64,000 bases of DNA from Brugia malayi. Lineage: Eukaryota > Nematoda > Chromadorea > Rhabditida > Onchocercidae. Location of the stretch: the NCBI RefSeq assembly GCF_000002995.4, contig NW_025062479.1, positions 15,000,721-15,064,720 of the forward strand, given 5' to 3'. The stretch's first letter is position 1; each line of letters begins with the position of its first letter. The translations under genes and the position numbers were made by a program. Positions 53,601 to 64,000 of the stretch are shown here, in pieces. The notes under the pieces are model-generated. The model did not search any database. It was not told the DNA's origin and saw nothing but the letters and a program-made list of their open reading frames with translations.

Positions 53601-56600
53601 ACAATCAAAAGCATGACAAAACTGGATGAAAGTTCTTCTACAGACAGGGAACCGGTAGTTGCTCTAGTAACAACGGAATTTGTACCCTGGTGTACGAGGC
53701 GATTTACTGAACCAATTTTGGATGTAATACAGGGTTTGTAATTAAATTAATTTCTTTTCCCTGTTCATACTGAATCTTCTCTAGGATAGAAACAGTCGTT
53801 TATCTTTCTTTAATTATAGGAGAAGTTGGTGATGGCATAGCTGATCGTTTGGCTACTCATTCCATGCCTAGTGATTGGGCATCGCATAAAGATGAAGGTT
53901 TGCAGCAAACTTCGAAAAAGGAAATTCGGGCACTTAAGGAAGAGGTTCATCAATTGTCAGATTTTCAGAGTTTTTTTCTTTTTTTTTTTTTTTTTTCTAA
54001 CAGTGATTTCTTGATGGTAATTACAGCTAGTAATTAGGACGAAAAATGACCCATCAGAAATTGAAATTTAAAGAAAATAATATGGCAGATTGCATCGTAA
54101 GCCACATTCTGGATGAATCATTCACTGTCCGATCATTTTAATAATCAATAATTACATTGTACTAGATGACGAAGGAATGCTATTGATGTTAAATTTTCAT
54201 ACTACTTTTCAACCTCCTTTATTGGGAATTGGTCCTTTTCTAGTCTTTTTTCTTTTCAGGGATTATTTTTCGACGGCCATCCACTGATTGTAAAGACAGA
54301 TGCGGTAAGCAAATGTTTGGCTTGGAGTCAAATAAGACCTCACTTATATTCATGCGATGGCGAAGCAGTGACTATTTGGCGATGCGAATTACAGCGATTG
54401 TACGATGTCCGAAAGTTTTTGTGTCACAACAATAATCCCTTCGTTAATGTTAGCAGTTTCGATGTTGATTAAAAATGCTTTTTAGGAGGAACTCTGCAAT
54501 ATTGCTTCCCGCAGCTATGAATTTCGAACCGTTAAATGCCTTGTCTTGCTTATTAGTTGCATAGAAATATTTCACTTTAGAAAAATTTACTGTTCCACTT
54601 TTGTTTTGGAAATGACTGATAGGAATCCTTTATTTTTTCCTATTTTGGTTATCATTAAACTGATTAAATAGGAATTTTAAGCGCATGATGAAAATATCGG
54701 GTTGTTTAATATGTGTATTATCATGCTTGACATAACGTCTGTATCCTGCGGTAAATGAGTAAACATTGGATAATTAGATAATGGTACAGTATTATGAAGG
54801 GAAAAACCAGTGTCTTAAGTTTATTTTAATTCCATTTTAGGATATAGTTACTGATCTACACGTAATAAATGAAATGACACGTGAATTGGTAGTGACTTGT
54901 AGTGATGATGGATTGATGAGAATTTGGGATCCAGGATATTCCATCTATTCCCATGATTTCGAGGCGGAACAGCAGATGATAACAGCTGCTTATCTGCTAA
55001 AAGATGTGCCGATTAGCATTCCAATGAATAAGCATCTCGCATCGGTTTTTAGGTTTTTTTTTTTTATTTCGTATGTTTTCTGAAGAAATAATTTTTAGGC
55101 TTTCTGTGTAACGCAGTAGTCTATCGACATAATGCGATTGCACACTGAGCATGCTTACAGGAAACTGTAAAATGCATAGCATTAATTAGTCTAGTTTTTC
55201 TCCAGAGTTATAACTTTAGACAACATATAAAAAAATCATGTAATTCTTTCAGCATATTTCAAGTTATTTCATTCCTTCTATTATAATTTATCTATTTAAG
55301 TTGGAATCAGAAATGTGGCCTTATGGCAGTTTCTGGTAATGTGAAGGTGTGTCGTTTGTGGGACGCCCATGCAGAAAAAAGTATGCAAGAGATTCAGATT
55401 GGTGCTAAAAATTGTGCTGTCACAAAATTGAGTCTTGATAATTCAGGGAGTAATCTTCTTGCTGTTGGTATGGTTCTCTTCTGTTGTATCTCTAATATTT
55501 AGAGATATTGGAAATGCTTTTCATTTTCGAGTAATTAGCTCACGAATTTAGCGTTTCAAGTTTGTTGGCGATTGTTGATGCTCTTATTGGTTTGAAGCAT
55601 TTTTTGAGGTCTGAGTGATGGATTAGTGAATGTCTACGATCCAAGATTACCTGATAAATCGCGACGTACAATGTCATCTCGAGAGCTTGAAAAACCAGTT
55701 ATTGGATTATCACTTTTTTCTAATCTGGCTGGTGAATCTTCTGAAGGAAACCTGAGACTAATCGCTGGTTCAAGAGATGGCGAAATACGTTTGTGGGAGC
55801 CACGAATGTTCAAGGTATGCCTTTTATTGTTTTTTGCGAAAAATTTTAAAGTTTATATAGGTTTAGTGTATGTTGCGTTTTAACATAATTTAGTTTTGAA
55901 GCTGGAATTAGTTGAAATTTGAAATAGTTAATTCATGAGATTTAAATTACAGGAACCGGTAGTTAGTTTTAACGCTTGCAGCTTCCCAAAGAAAGACAGC
56001 TTAACGAATATGGAAGTTCATGTCCACAGTCAGGTATTTCTTTCATATGTTCTTTTGATTGTTGAAAAATTCAAATCATATCTAATATTATGCGAAAAGT
56101 TATGCCGACCAGTGCTGTTCTTTAAGGACATGTTGGCGACAAAATTCGCTTACTTTTTTCAAGTTCTTTATGTCTTGCATGGATTTTTTGATTTTTCTAT
56201 TCTAATGGCTCTCTAAAGAATCATTCATATACCAACGAAAATCTTTTCAGTATATTCTTGCATTTCCGTAGATTGTTCCAAAAGATGGGTGAAATTTTAG
56301 CTTTTTAAATATTTTGTTTCGGTACAGCATGGTGCATTACTAGTTGTTGAAATTAGTCTATATGTTTTGTTTGAACAATTAGCGTGACAAAAACTTTTGG
56401 CTTTCTAATGATTTCAATTAAATTTAGTTTAGCTGAGTAAACCAGTTTAGATCAATTTTTATCTAAAATTCATTTTAGTGTATTGGTTGTATGGATGATG
56501 CTTCCATGGTAAAGTTGTTTGATCTGAACGGCAAACAGCTAGGTGAAATTCGTCAGGATGATTGGTTAGTTAGTGGTCGGATCGGAACATTGATATCAAT

Positions 56601-56685
56601 GCGTTTTCATCAGCTACTTGTCTCATTAGCAGTTGCTACTGAAAATCAAACAATTAGTTTTTATCGAATGCCGGATTTATCGTGA
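46995..56685 (+). CDS. daf-15: Raptor, scaffold subunit of TOR complex 1 (29 exons)
   Basis: Exons: 46995-47006, 47454-47548, 47736-47948, 48089-48254, 48345-48432, 48703-48866, 48939-49079, 49177-49332, 49621-49864, 50083-50252, 50404-50621, 50898-50999, 51092-51272, 51411-51518, 51652-51837, 52020-52108, 52187-52263, 52490-52613, 52719-52845, 52973-53062, 53285-53476, 53589-53733, 53820-53944, 54260-54448, 54841-55052, 55301-55467, 55609-55814, 55953-56033, 56479-56685 (1424 aa; human 1335). Raptor brings substrates to TOR kinase. The caspase-like RNC domain has [35 protein letters not shown] and WDCHCAG. HEAT repeats follow ([43 protein letters not shown]). A Ser/Arg linker with RRSNSM (~796) may match the human AMPK-site region. 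The last ~350 residues are WD40 repeats ([18 protein letters not shown]). Intron 2 needs a GC donor; introns 8 and 10 carry duplicated acceptors. Confidence 0.95.
47571..47610. repeat. (TA)20 microsatellite in Raptor intron 2
   Basis: Forty bases of uninterrupted TA, starting 22 bases after the exon 2 end. It sits inside the intron whose donor looks non-canonical, so assembly accuracy here deserves caution. Confidence 0.95.
49414..49495 (+). repeat. 41-bp tandem duplication carrying two splice acceptors (Raptor intron 8)
   Basis: Units at 49414-49454 and 49455-49495 both contain TTTATTTCTCTCAACTTTTC followed by AGTGTCCTTCGGT, i.e. a strong polypyrimidine-TTTTCAG acceptor. From the second acceptor (exon would begin at 49477) the frame is open for 48 codons straight into exon 9. 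Confidence 0.9.
50385..50408 (+). repeat. 12-bp tandem duplication across the exon 11 acceptor of Raptor
   Basis: TTTTGAGGTACA occurs twice, each copy holding a TTTTGAG acceptor (exon start 50392 or 50404). Both keep frame; using the first would add VHFE before [10 protein letters not shown]. Confidence 0.9.
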
Positions 56686-58369
56686 TTTGTTTGAATTATT
56701 ATATTTTGTTTTTTGTTTTTTTTTTTTAAAATTTTGTTTTCTAGTCCAATTTTATTTGCGTTGCTCTGGCTTCATTATGGTTTTGTGGTATTCCTCATTA
56801 CGTGACTGCTGTTTTCAAGTACAAATTTAACTTTGGCTTTTGTATTTAGAATATTTCTGAAATTAAAAAAAAAAAAGTTATTTTTAGTTCTCCTAATTTT
56901 CCTCAGTTTATTACAATTCTGACAGATGTAATTGTGCATACCCACTTCGATAGAAATTGATATGAGCAAAATAAAGATTTGGAACAGGGAGATCCTTGAA
57001 AATTCATTTCTCAGGTAGATCTTATTGCTGGAACTGGATTATTGTTTGGATATTTGTTTTTTAATTTTGACTATTGCTCAAACGATTTTATGCATTATGA
57101 ATTTTCTTATAATTTTCAGTGAATTTGTGTATATATTATTAAGCTCTCTTTATTCTGCACAAGCCTTCCAGCTGTATTATATTGCTTGTTGTCTGCAATT
57201 TTTCTCTTTCATGGAGTGGCTTTATTTGTCACTGATAATGATTTTCCAGAAGGTTTTAGGATGGAGGATATTAAGTATGCTGGTGATTTCACGCGTATTT
57301 GAAGTATTTTAATGTTGGGCTATGAGGAAAACTCACTGTGCTATTGTTCTAATTGCACTTGTAATTTTTACCATCTGAAACTGAGATGATATGGACGTTA
57401 ATTTTTTAGAATTTTAGAGTTATGAAATTGTTTATTATACATTCCTAATACTATTGGCGCTGCTGACTGCAGTTTTTGGGGAGCCGTGAGAACTGAGGTA
57501 TTGGATAGCTGTAGTATTAGAAAAAAAAAAAAAAATTACGGGTAGGCACTCAGACAGCCAGTATGGCATCAGGAACGACTGAGTTCTAAATTGTCTACGA
57601 GATATTTCCTAGTTTATTTCATCTCTCTTAAGGTAGGGGTTATTATTATGTTGAATTTTTGCATCTATTTTAAATATTTCACGTTAAAATTCAGAACCTT
57701 TAATTTTAGTTTTGATCATAGTACATGAATGCATGGCATTCGTATCGTTACGATTAAGTACCTGCGTAGTTTATTTTTCCATACAGCATGTCTCGAATGC
57801 CCATTTAATATCTTTTCAGTATCATTAGTAGTCTTCAATGGTGAAATTTGGTAGATTAAGAAAATCAGAATATTTAACCTTAGTTTGCTGGATTATGACT
57901 GCCAGTTTGGTTGTTTTTCCTTTTTTACGCACTTTTACTTCACAGTATTACAAATGCTTTGTTCATTCAGTCCTGAACTGAAATGAAAATTTTTGGATTT
58001 TGCTCATTTTGTCATTTTTCTTTTGTTAATTGGTCCGCTGCATTATATATCTTGTAAATTTTTGGAAGATAATGTTATGTTTATATGTTTTTTTTCTCTT
58101 GTTTTAAGTGAATGAATGAATTTTCAAACTGTATAGAATCAAGCGCATTACAAACGCAATAATTGCTTTATTTGAACTTGAGTTTGATATACAAATTAAG
58201 TGCTTATTATTCATATTTAAAATATATTAAGGTAAAGAGATGAGGAATGTGGTAATCATTAAGAAATATTAAAATGAATTGCATTTAATATTCAGGATTA
58301 ATCTACATCTATAGCACGAAGAAGCAAATTTTGGTACTTTTTTGATTACATAACTCTCATTACTTTCAA
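56686..58369. other. Intergenic region between Raptor and ERAL1
   Basis: The hydrophobic open frame at 57025-57312 lacks splice-supported homology and probably lies in untranslated or intergenic DNA. AATAAA at 56969-56974 could be a Raptor poly(A) signal. The block 57460-57600 is less AT-rich than its surroundings; no RNA gene could be recognised in it. Confidence 0.5.
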
Positions 58370-60980
58370 ATGCGTCTAACTTTTCGTCGATTTTCTCGGT
58401 CAGTAATTCGCTTGAAACATGAAGCTCAGAAATGTTTGAAAGTTTGTTCTTTTTTATTTGTTGTTAACATTGGAAATAAATGCAAAATATTTTGGGGAGT
58501 TATGGTAAAGGTGAGGTTACTCATTTCTAAATGCTTTAATTCATTTGCAGAAATTCCAGGTAGCAGTAATTGGTCCACCAAATGTTGGCAAGTCATTGTT
58601 GACAAATAAATTGGTGAAAGCGGGTGTTGCAGCAGTAAGTTCTCAGATGGATACGACACAGAAAAATCAAACAGCCATTGTTACTGAAGGCTCATCACAA
58701 TTAGTATTTGTGGATAGTCCTGGAACAGTTGGCATTAGGCATGCAAGAGAAATTGTGAGAAGTCCTGACTCACGCATATTGAGTGGTAAGTTGCGCAAAT
58801 AGATTTGATTTATTATTTAAATGAAGACCTGAAATAAGTTGAATTTTTGATTTTTAGCAAGGTGTGAAATGAACCGAACTTGAATTAAGCTTAAATATTT
58901 CAAGAAAGGAGATTAGTGATTCTCTAGTCTAGAATTTAGTAATTGATTGTTCACTTAATATTAACAATTAAATAATGTAATTTGAAGTATTAAACTCGAT
59001 TTCTGTATCACAACACGTTGTAATTATAAGTCGTAGCACTATAAAATTTCTTATCGTAGAAAATCGAAAATATAGAAGTGAAACTTTTTTTTTATAGATC
59101 CAGAACATGCAGTGGAACAAGCAGATCATATTCTAGTGGTACATGATGCTACAATATGTACTGATTATATTTTACATCGTGTGCTACATATGCTTCATCG
59201 TTATCGACAAATTCCGTCGAGTTTGGTACTCAATAAAATTGATCAAGTTAAGCAAAGGTTCTTTTACATTTTATTCATTTAGATTATTCTTCATATTTAA
59301 AATATTGTGCATTTTTTTTTAATTAATATAAATTACATTACAGTTAGGATTTGAAAAATTATATTAAATGGCATCATCTATCAATGTGATGAAAGTGTTT
59401 TTAAAATAGTAGAAGTTATGATGTCTGTTTGTCGAATAACGACTGACATATTATCTTTTGTTTGTCGAGTAACGCTGAACAGAAAAGCATACTACTAAAA
59501 AATATGCTCAAATATCTTTGTATTTCTTAAAATATTCTTATTTAAGATCTGATTTGTTAGCTCTTACTCGGGTTCTGTGTAATGGTCTTGTGGATGGTAA
59601 GCCAGTTGTTGTCAAGAAGCATAGTGGTGGACAATTGGCCAAGTTATGTGGCAAAATATGCAAAACATCCCACGAAATGTCACTCCATCCTGCGGAAGAA
59701 AAAGAGCAAAATGAACAATGGCAAGAAAAATATAAGTAAGACAGAAAGGATCACTTAAAATACATCGATAAGTTTTATGAATACTTTTAAACATTATGTT
59801 AAAGAAAGAACGAGAGAACTTAAAAATAAGAATTTGATATAGCCAAATACGTTTCAGAGAGCTTCTACAAAAGCCTACACACAAGTGTAGTTGGGGTGAA
59901 ACCAAACAACTTTTTGCAAATATCAAAGGATGGTCAAATTTTCAAGATGTTTTCTTTGTTAGTGCATTGACTGGCGAAGGAATAGATATACTACGCGATC
60001 ATCTTCACAAACTTGGTTTACGGAAGGTACTTTCCATCATTTTCAATATGGAAGTGATGTTAGTAAAAATTGAGGCATGAAAAAATTTGGTGGTAAAAAA
60101 AAACACTATAGATATTGGTTCAAGTTCAAATTTATCTAATTATTTTTAGGAACATGTCTTTAAGCAAGAAATGCTCACTACCAAAAAACCAGCAATAATA
60201 TGCCAAGATGCGATTCGAGCAGAATTTTTGAATCGGATACCGCCTTACATTGCCTATACCTTGAAGGTAAGATACTCTATCAATATTTGATATAAAACTG
60301 CAGAAATGATAAGGCTTTCTCATTACTGTAACACTTTATCTTTTGTTACCGTAACTATTTCAGTAATAGTGGTAGAGTTTGAATTTTCGACTATCCGTAT
60401 TATACAGCTTGGGAAACGAAAAGTTTTTTTCTTTTTCCTTCATACTTAGAATACGTTAAATTGTTGTCAGTATATCAGTGAAGCTTATATAAACATGATT
60501 GGTCAGTTTATATAGTATAACACCTTCTGATAATAATGGTATGAATGTATTCCTGAGCATCTCATTTTTGACAGTTGCTATAAAAAGCTATTAATATTCA
60601 CCGAACAATTCTGCACTTGTAATGCCAAAACTTTTAACACATTTTCGGATGTTGAAGAATTTAAAAATCACAATTTCATGATTAATCCAGATTTTTTTTT
60701 GCTGGTTTTATAGATAAGTGTGACAGAATGGGATATGCAAGGTGAAGTGTTACAAATTGTTGCTGAAGTTGAATGTAAAAAAGATCGTATAGCACGAATT
60801 GTAGTTGGAGACCATGGTTTGACAATTATAGCCGTTGCTAAAGAAGTTAACGAATCATTGCAAAATTTACTCGCGCAACAATTATTTGTACGTATACTGG
60901 TTAAAGTTGGGGGTAAACTGTTCGATAGTTTACGATATAATGCAGGAAGAAATATTACCAAAAAATCCATAGGCCTATAA
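58370..60980 (+). CDS. ERAL1: Mitochondrial Era-type GTPase (ERAL1), 7 exons
   Basis: Exons: 58370-58441, 58551-58785, 59098-59257, 59547-59735, 59858-60026, 60150-60266, 60714-60980 (1209 nt, 402 aa; human ERAL1 437). ERAL1 binds the small-subunit rRNA in mitochondria and is needed to assemble the small ribosomal subunit. The N-terminus MRLTFRRFSRSVIRLKHEAQ is Arg-rich without acids until residue 18, a good mitochondrial presequence. G-domain motifs: G1 GPPNVGKS, G3 DSPG (usually DTPG), G4 NKID, G5 SAL. A nematode-style insert (about residues 165-215) separates G4 and G5. The C-terminal KH domain keeps its GxxG loop as GDHG. All introns are GT..AG and in phase. Faces the TMEM65 homologue tail-to-tail. 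Confidence 0.95.
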
Positions 60981-61730
60981 AGTCCGAAAATTATGAAATT
61001 GATAATGGTGAAATTTTTAAAAATTTTCTCAATTATATTAATAAAGCGAGAATAGTTTTGATATTCGAATGTCTTGTGATGTTGAGAGATATTTGCTATT
61101 CCAGCAACATTGTTGATATTACATAGTCTTAATATATATCCATATTGAAAAAATGTATGTAAACTGTCTTTGCAGTGAACATTGTACAAAAGTAAATAGA
61201 TTCCTGTCCCGGAAACATTTTTAGTGGATTTTTGCATTTTACATACATACTGACTAACCTTAGCAATAATATTTGAAGGGACTATATAAGCGTCTATTGT
61301 ATAAAGCTAAAGGATAGTATGTATTTGCGTGCACTATGAAAGAAATTTTTTAACAAATTAGCCTATAATTACTTCTGAAAATGATATATATATACGAGAA
61401 ACATTTACAGCAAGAAATGTTTGATGATTTAAGTGTATCATTAAATTAAGTGAACAATGCGCCAAAAAAAAAAAAAGAAAAAACAGATTATGCTATAATT
61501 ACAGATAGCTAATTATAGTTATTAATGTAGGTGATGATACAGGAATGTAGTGAGTTAAAGAACTGATGCTAATTAACAGTCTTTAGAGGGATAAGTGGAC
61601 ATAATTAGTGGATTCTGATTCTTTAAAACCGATATTGGATCAAATTCTCATTAAATGTGTGGAATGAATAATCAACTAAGTAAACATGTTCATATTTGTC
61701 ACATGGAAATATTTTCCTTCTCCAAATTGC
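60981..61730. other. Convergent 3' region of ERAL1 and the TMEM65 homologue
   Basis: AATAAA at 61040-61045, 60 nt past the ERAL1 stop, is the likely ERAL1 poly(A) signal. The long minus-strand open frame at 60668-61237 is an antisense shadow of the last ERAL1 exon. Nothing else seen. Confidence 0.55.
61040..61045 (+). terminator. Probable poly(A) signal of ERAL1
   Basis: AATAAA 60 nt downstream of the ERAL1 TAA, a typical spacing. In AT-rich DNA the motif alone is weak evidence. Confidence 0.5.
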
Positions 61731-63119
61731 TTATCCATCGTTTTCATCTGTTCTATCCTGTATCTTAGTTTTGGAGTTAGAATTTGTTGAATCGAAAAAG
61801 AGTAAAGGAAACATCCCAATAAGACATCCAGCAATTAATCCAATGCTACGTCCAAGATTCGTAACTACACGAACAAAAAAAGATTCGAGCTAAAATGAGG
61901 AATTCATTTTTTTTCTTAAAAGGAAGAAACTCGAAGCTTTCTTTCACCTGTTCAGAGGTAAGCACTGGATGCTTAATGCCACATTTCGATACAATAAGTT
62001 CAACATAATGCGCAAGGCCTATGCCCGCAACATCTGATACGGTATTTCCAACTGCTGCTGCGGTCATTGTTGAATAATGTTAACCAATTACCAATTGTCT
62101 GAAAAAAAGCATTCATTGTAGACTACCAGTAAAAACATCGATTTGCTCTTTATTTTTTCTTCTCATCTTAACTTTAATCATATTCTATAGATATCAATAA
62201 ATAATAAAATATAAAGCATATAAATAGAAAACAAATATAAAGTTTAAGTACGGAAATATCATTCAAATATCATACAGTGCACTGAAGAAAGAAAATGAGA
62301 ACAAATATCGTACAGTGCACTGAAGAAAGAAAATGAGAACAGAATCAATCTACCTTGTCAACATATTCATCAGCAACGAACATGATAACATTATCAAGAA
62401 ATCCAAAACCAATGAAAGGTATCGAATTTACCAAGAAAAATTGATATGTTTGCTGACGCGAAAGATATTTCCCTAAGAATTACATTATTTAGATTCATAA
62501 ATTCTGAAACTCGAAAAATTTAAAATCTTTGGACTTGATTTCAATAAGTGCAATGTGAAACCTCAATTAATCCTTTAACTTTAAGTATTAGTAATATTTA
62601 TAAGATTGGTACTGAAAGACAGTTTGGAATAAATTTCAAATTCTTATAACATTTTAAACATGACCAGGGGATTAATAAGGATAGCATAAATTAAGAGTTG
62701 AGATTTCAAACTTTTTTATATTTCAATAAATAGAGTATCAAAGGTTTCTATTCAAAAAAAAAAAAAAAAAAAATGACAAGTAAAAGTTCTTGTCAATTTA
62801 TTAATATTATTTAATGCAAAGAAAAAATGAAAAAAACAAATCACTATAAATTTAATACTTCATAGAGAAAGCATAATATTTTACAGAGCAATCATATTGT
62901 ATAACTAATTAAAACTTATCAAGAACTGCTAATCTGTTAAGTTTTTTTCCTTTATTTACTAGAACAGTTTAATCTTACCGTTTGATATAATCGGTAGAAA
63001 TTGCTTTTCGAGATTACCAAGAGCAGCCTGAAGAAGTTTTCGTTCGTTTGATGTCAATGCTGTCACAAGTGTTCTTGCTTTAAATTCATTTTCAATGCGT
63101 ACCTCTTTGATCTTATTCA
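61731..63119 (-). CDS. TMEM65: TMEM65 homologue, 5' end incomplete, apparent +1 frameshift
   Basis: Exons found: 63119-62979, 62472-62354, 62098-61948, 61889-61731. TMEM65 is a mitochondrial inner-membrane protein linked to sodium/calcium exchange. Matches: RTLVTALTSNERKLLQAAL upstream, then FFLVNSIPFIGFGFLDNVIM, TIGNWLTL, STMTAAAVGNTVSDVAGIGL and GRSIGLIAGCLIGMFPLLFF, giving three hydrophobic segments as in the human protein. The start codon was not found; an exon ending near 63522-63528 (ARLTSKDWITSGG) may supply the presequence, but its phase is uncertain. In the third exon the frame entering from TIGNWLTL does not match the conserved frame at STMTAAAVG: one extra base (about 62074, a T on the coding strand) breaks it, and both other entry frames hit stops. 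Sequence error, recent mutation or unusual splicing are possible. Confidence 0.85.
62265..62340. repeat. 38-bp perfect tandem duplication in a TMEM65 intron
   Basis: Units 62265-62302 and 62303-62340 differ at one position (CATACAG versus CGTACAG), so the duplication is recent. It lies just inside the intron following the exon that ends at 62354. Confidence 0.95.
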
Positions 63120-64000
63120 CTGTACTTGAAATATTTCCGCAACATTATAGAAGTCAAGAAAAGCAAAGAATTTACTTATTTCCTATAAAGTTCAAAATCT
63201 GACTGCTAAATTTGTCTATTATTTATTTATTAAGTTAACGAACAACAAATTTACTTATTTATTCAATTGACTATTAATGGATTAAATAAATTGGTAATAA
63301 TAAAAAAAATATTCATAATAGTAGTGATAATAATAACAATAATTCTTGAATTAATCCAGTGATGTATAGAATGCAAAAGAAAATCCAAACAAAATAATTT
63401 ATAAAAGTATTAGAGTTTAAATTTAAAATCAAAATAACTTAGAGGAAATACAAGGCTCTACAGACTTCATAATATGGCTAAGCTTCTGATAAAATGATTA
63501 AATATCGGCAGTCAAAACCACCTGATACGAACCGCCTGATGTGATCCAATCTTTGGATGTAAGTCGAGCTTGAGTTACCCGCGAAAATGCAACTTTTGGG
63601 CAATAAAAAGCTCAATGTAGCAGACATTTCACTTGTGATTTGAGCAATGGTTAAAAATATTTTTTAATTTTTCCTGGCAACGATTTCAAATTCTCACAAG
63701 TAAAATATTCACGCTCTGAATAAATATTACTTATGCAAATGAGACGTTTACAAAACAACTATGGCATGCCTCAAGGTATGCCAAAAATTTTAATATATTG
63801 ATAACTCAATTAAATCTGTCAAGTAAAGAATTCCAATCAGCCAATTAAAAAACTCCTTCAATTAATTAAGAACTTTTTAAACTCTTATCTTTACTTTTTT
63901 ATCTACTTTCATGATATATAGGATATCACCCGTTTCTCAACTGCTACCACGAGTAAAATAATTGAAAATCCCTCATACTTTAGAAAGAACACTAGAATAA
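63120..64000. other. Right-edge region, probably 5' part of the TMEM65 homologue
   Basis: A minus-strand stretch at about 63522-63600 is exon-like (AFSRVTQARLTSKDWITSGG, basic and poor in acids, fitting a mitochondrial presequence) but I found no ATG in frame. An AAT/ATA-rich tract runs 63290-63345. Nothing else recognised. Confidence 0.4.

Noticed and set aside
57025..57312. Hydrophobic plus-strand open frame after Raptor
   Set aside because: Leu/Ile/Phe-rich translation of T-rich DNA, no splice-linked partner, no recognisable family.
60668..61237. Long minus-strand open frame (189 codons)
   Set aside because: Antisense to the last ERAL1 exon, which has strong KH-domain homology; the minus reading shows no family features.
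1..64000. Wolbachia or other bacterial transfer, CRISPR arrays, operonic bacterial genes
   Set aside because: No long unspliced bacterial-type frame, no regularly spaced repeats and no GC or codon shift consistent with bacterial DNA was found.

Overview
This is a 64 kb piece of AT-rich nuclear DNA from a nematode. A spirurid (filarial-type, clade III) worm is the best guess. Three things point there: nearly every gene is split into many short exons with GT..AG introns and nematode-style TTTTCAG acceptors; all recognised proteins are animal families, several with Caenorhabditis counterparts; and a mitochondrial insert at about 22 kb carries nad4 followed by cox1, with a COX1 sequence that looks filarial. 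Exon models were built by hand from splice sites, reading phase and remembered family sequences. Exon lengths add up in phase except where stated. No database search was possible.

Layout. 0.3-5.0 kb (-): unrecognised 284-residue protein with a C-terminal MYND-like zinc finger. 7.7-9.3 kb (-): IMPACT homologue (RWD plus UPF0029 domains). 11.5-17.6 kb (-): secreted quiescin sulfhydryl oxidase (QSOX), 12 exons. 17.6-30.6 kb: gene-poor, with a nuclear mitochondrial insert at 21.95-22.96 kb and a possible LTR remnant near 27.5 kb. 30.6-32.8 kb (+): cyclin B3. 33.5-36.65 kb (-): CNTD1/COSA-1-type cyclin-like crossover protein, tail-to-tail with cyclin B3. 37.6-39.5 kb (+): unrecognised four-pass membrane protein. 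41.9-45.1 kb (-): divergent alpha-tubulin, head-to-head with 47.0-56.7 kb (+) Raptor (DAF-15), the TORC1 scaffold, 29 exons. 58.4-61.0 kb (+): mitochondrial Era GTPase (ERAL1). 61.7-63.1 kb (-): TMEM65 homologue with an apparent +1 frameshift, convergent with ERAL1.

The genes do not form one pathway, but some neighbours share themes: two cell-cycle/meiotic cyclin-fold proteins are adjacent, two mitochondrial proteins are adjacent, and IMPACT and Raptor both belong to amino-acid and translation-control signalling. No Wolbachia-like DNA, CRISPR array, rRNA or convincing tRNA was seen. The most noteworthy points are the mitochondrial insert, tandem duplications that copy splice acceptors inside Raptor, a pseudo-exon in the cosa-1 gene, a tandem repeat in the cyclin B3 C-terminus, an alpha-tubulin lacking the K40 acetylation site, and the TMEM65 frameshift. 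No clearly new biological system was found.
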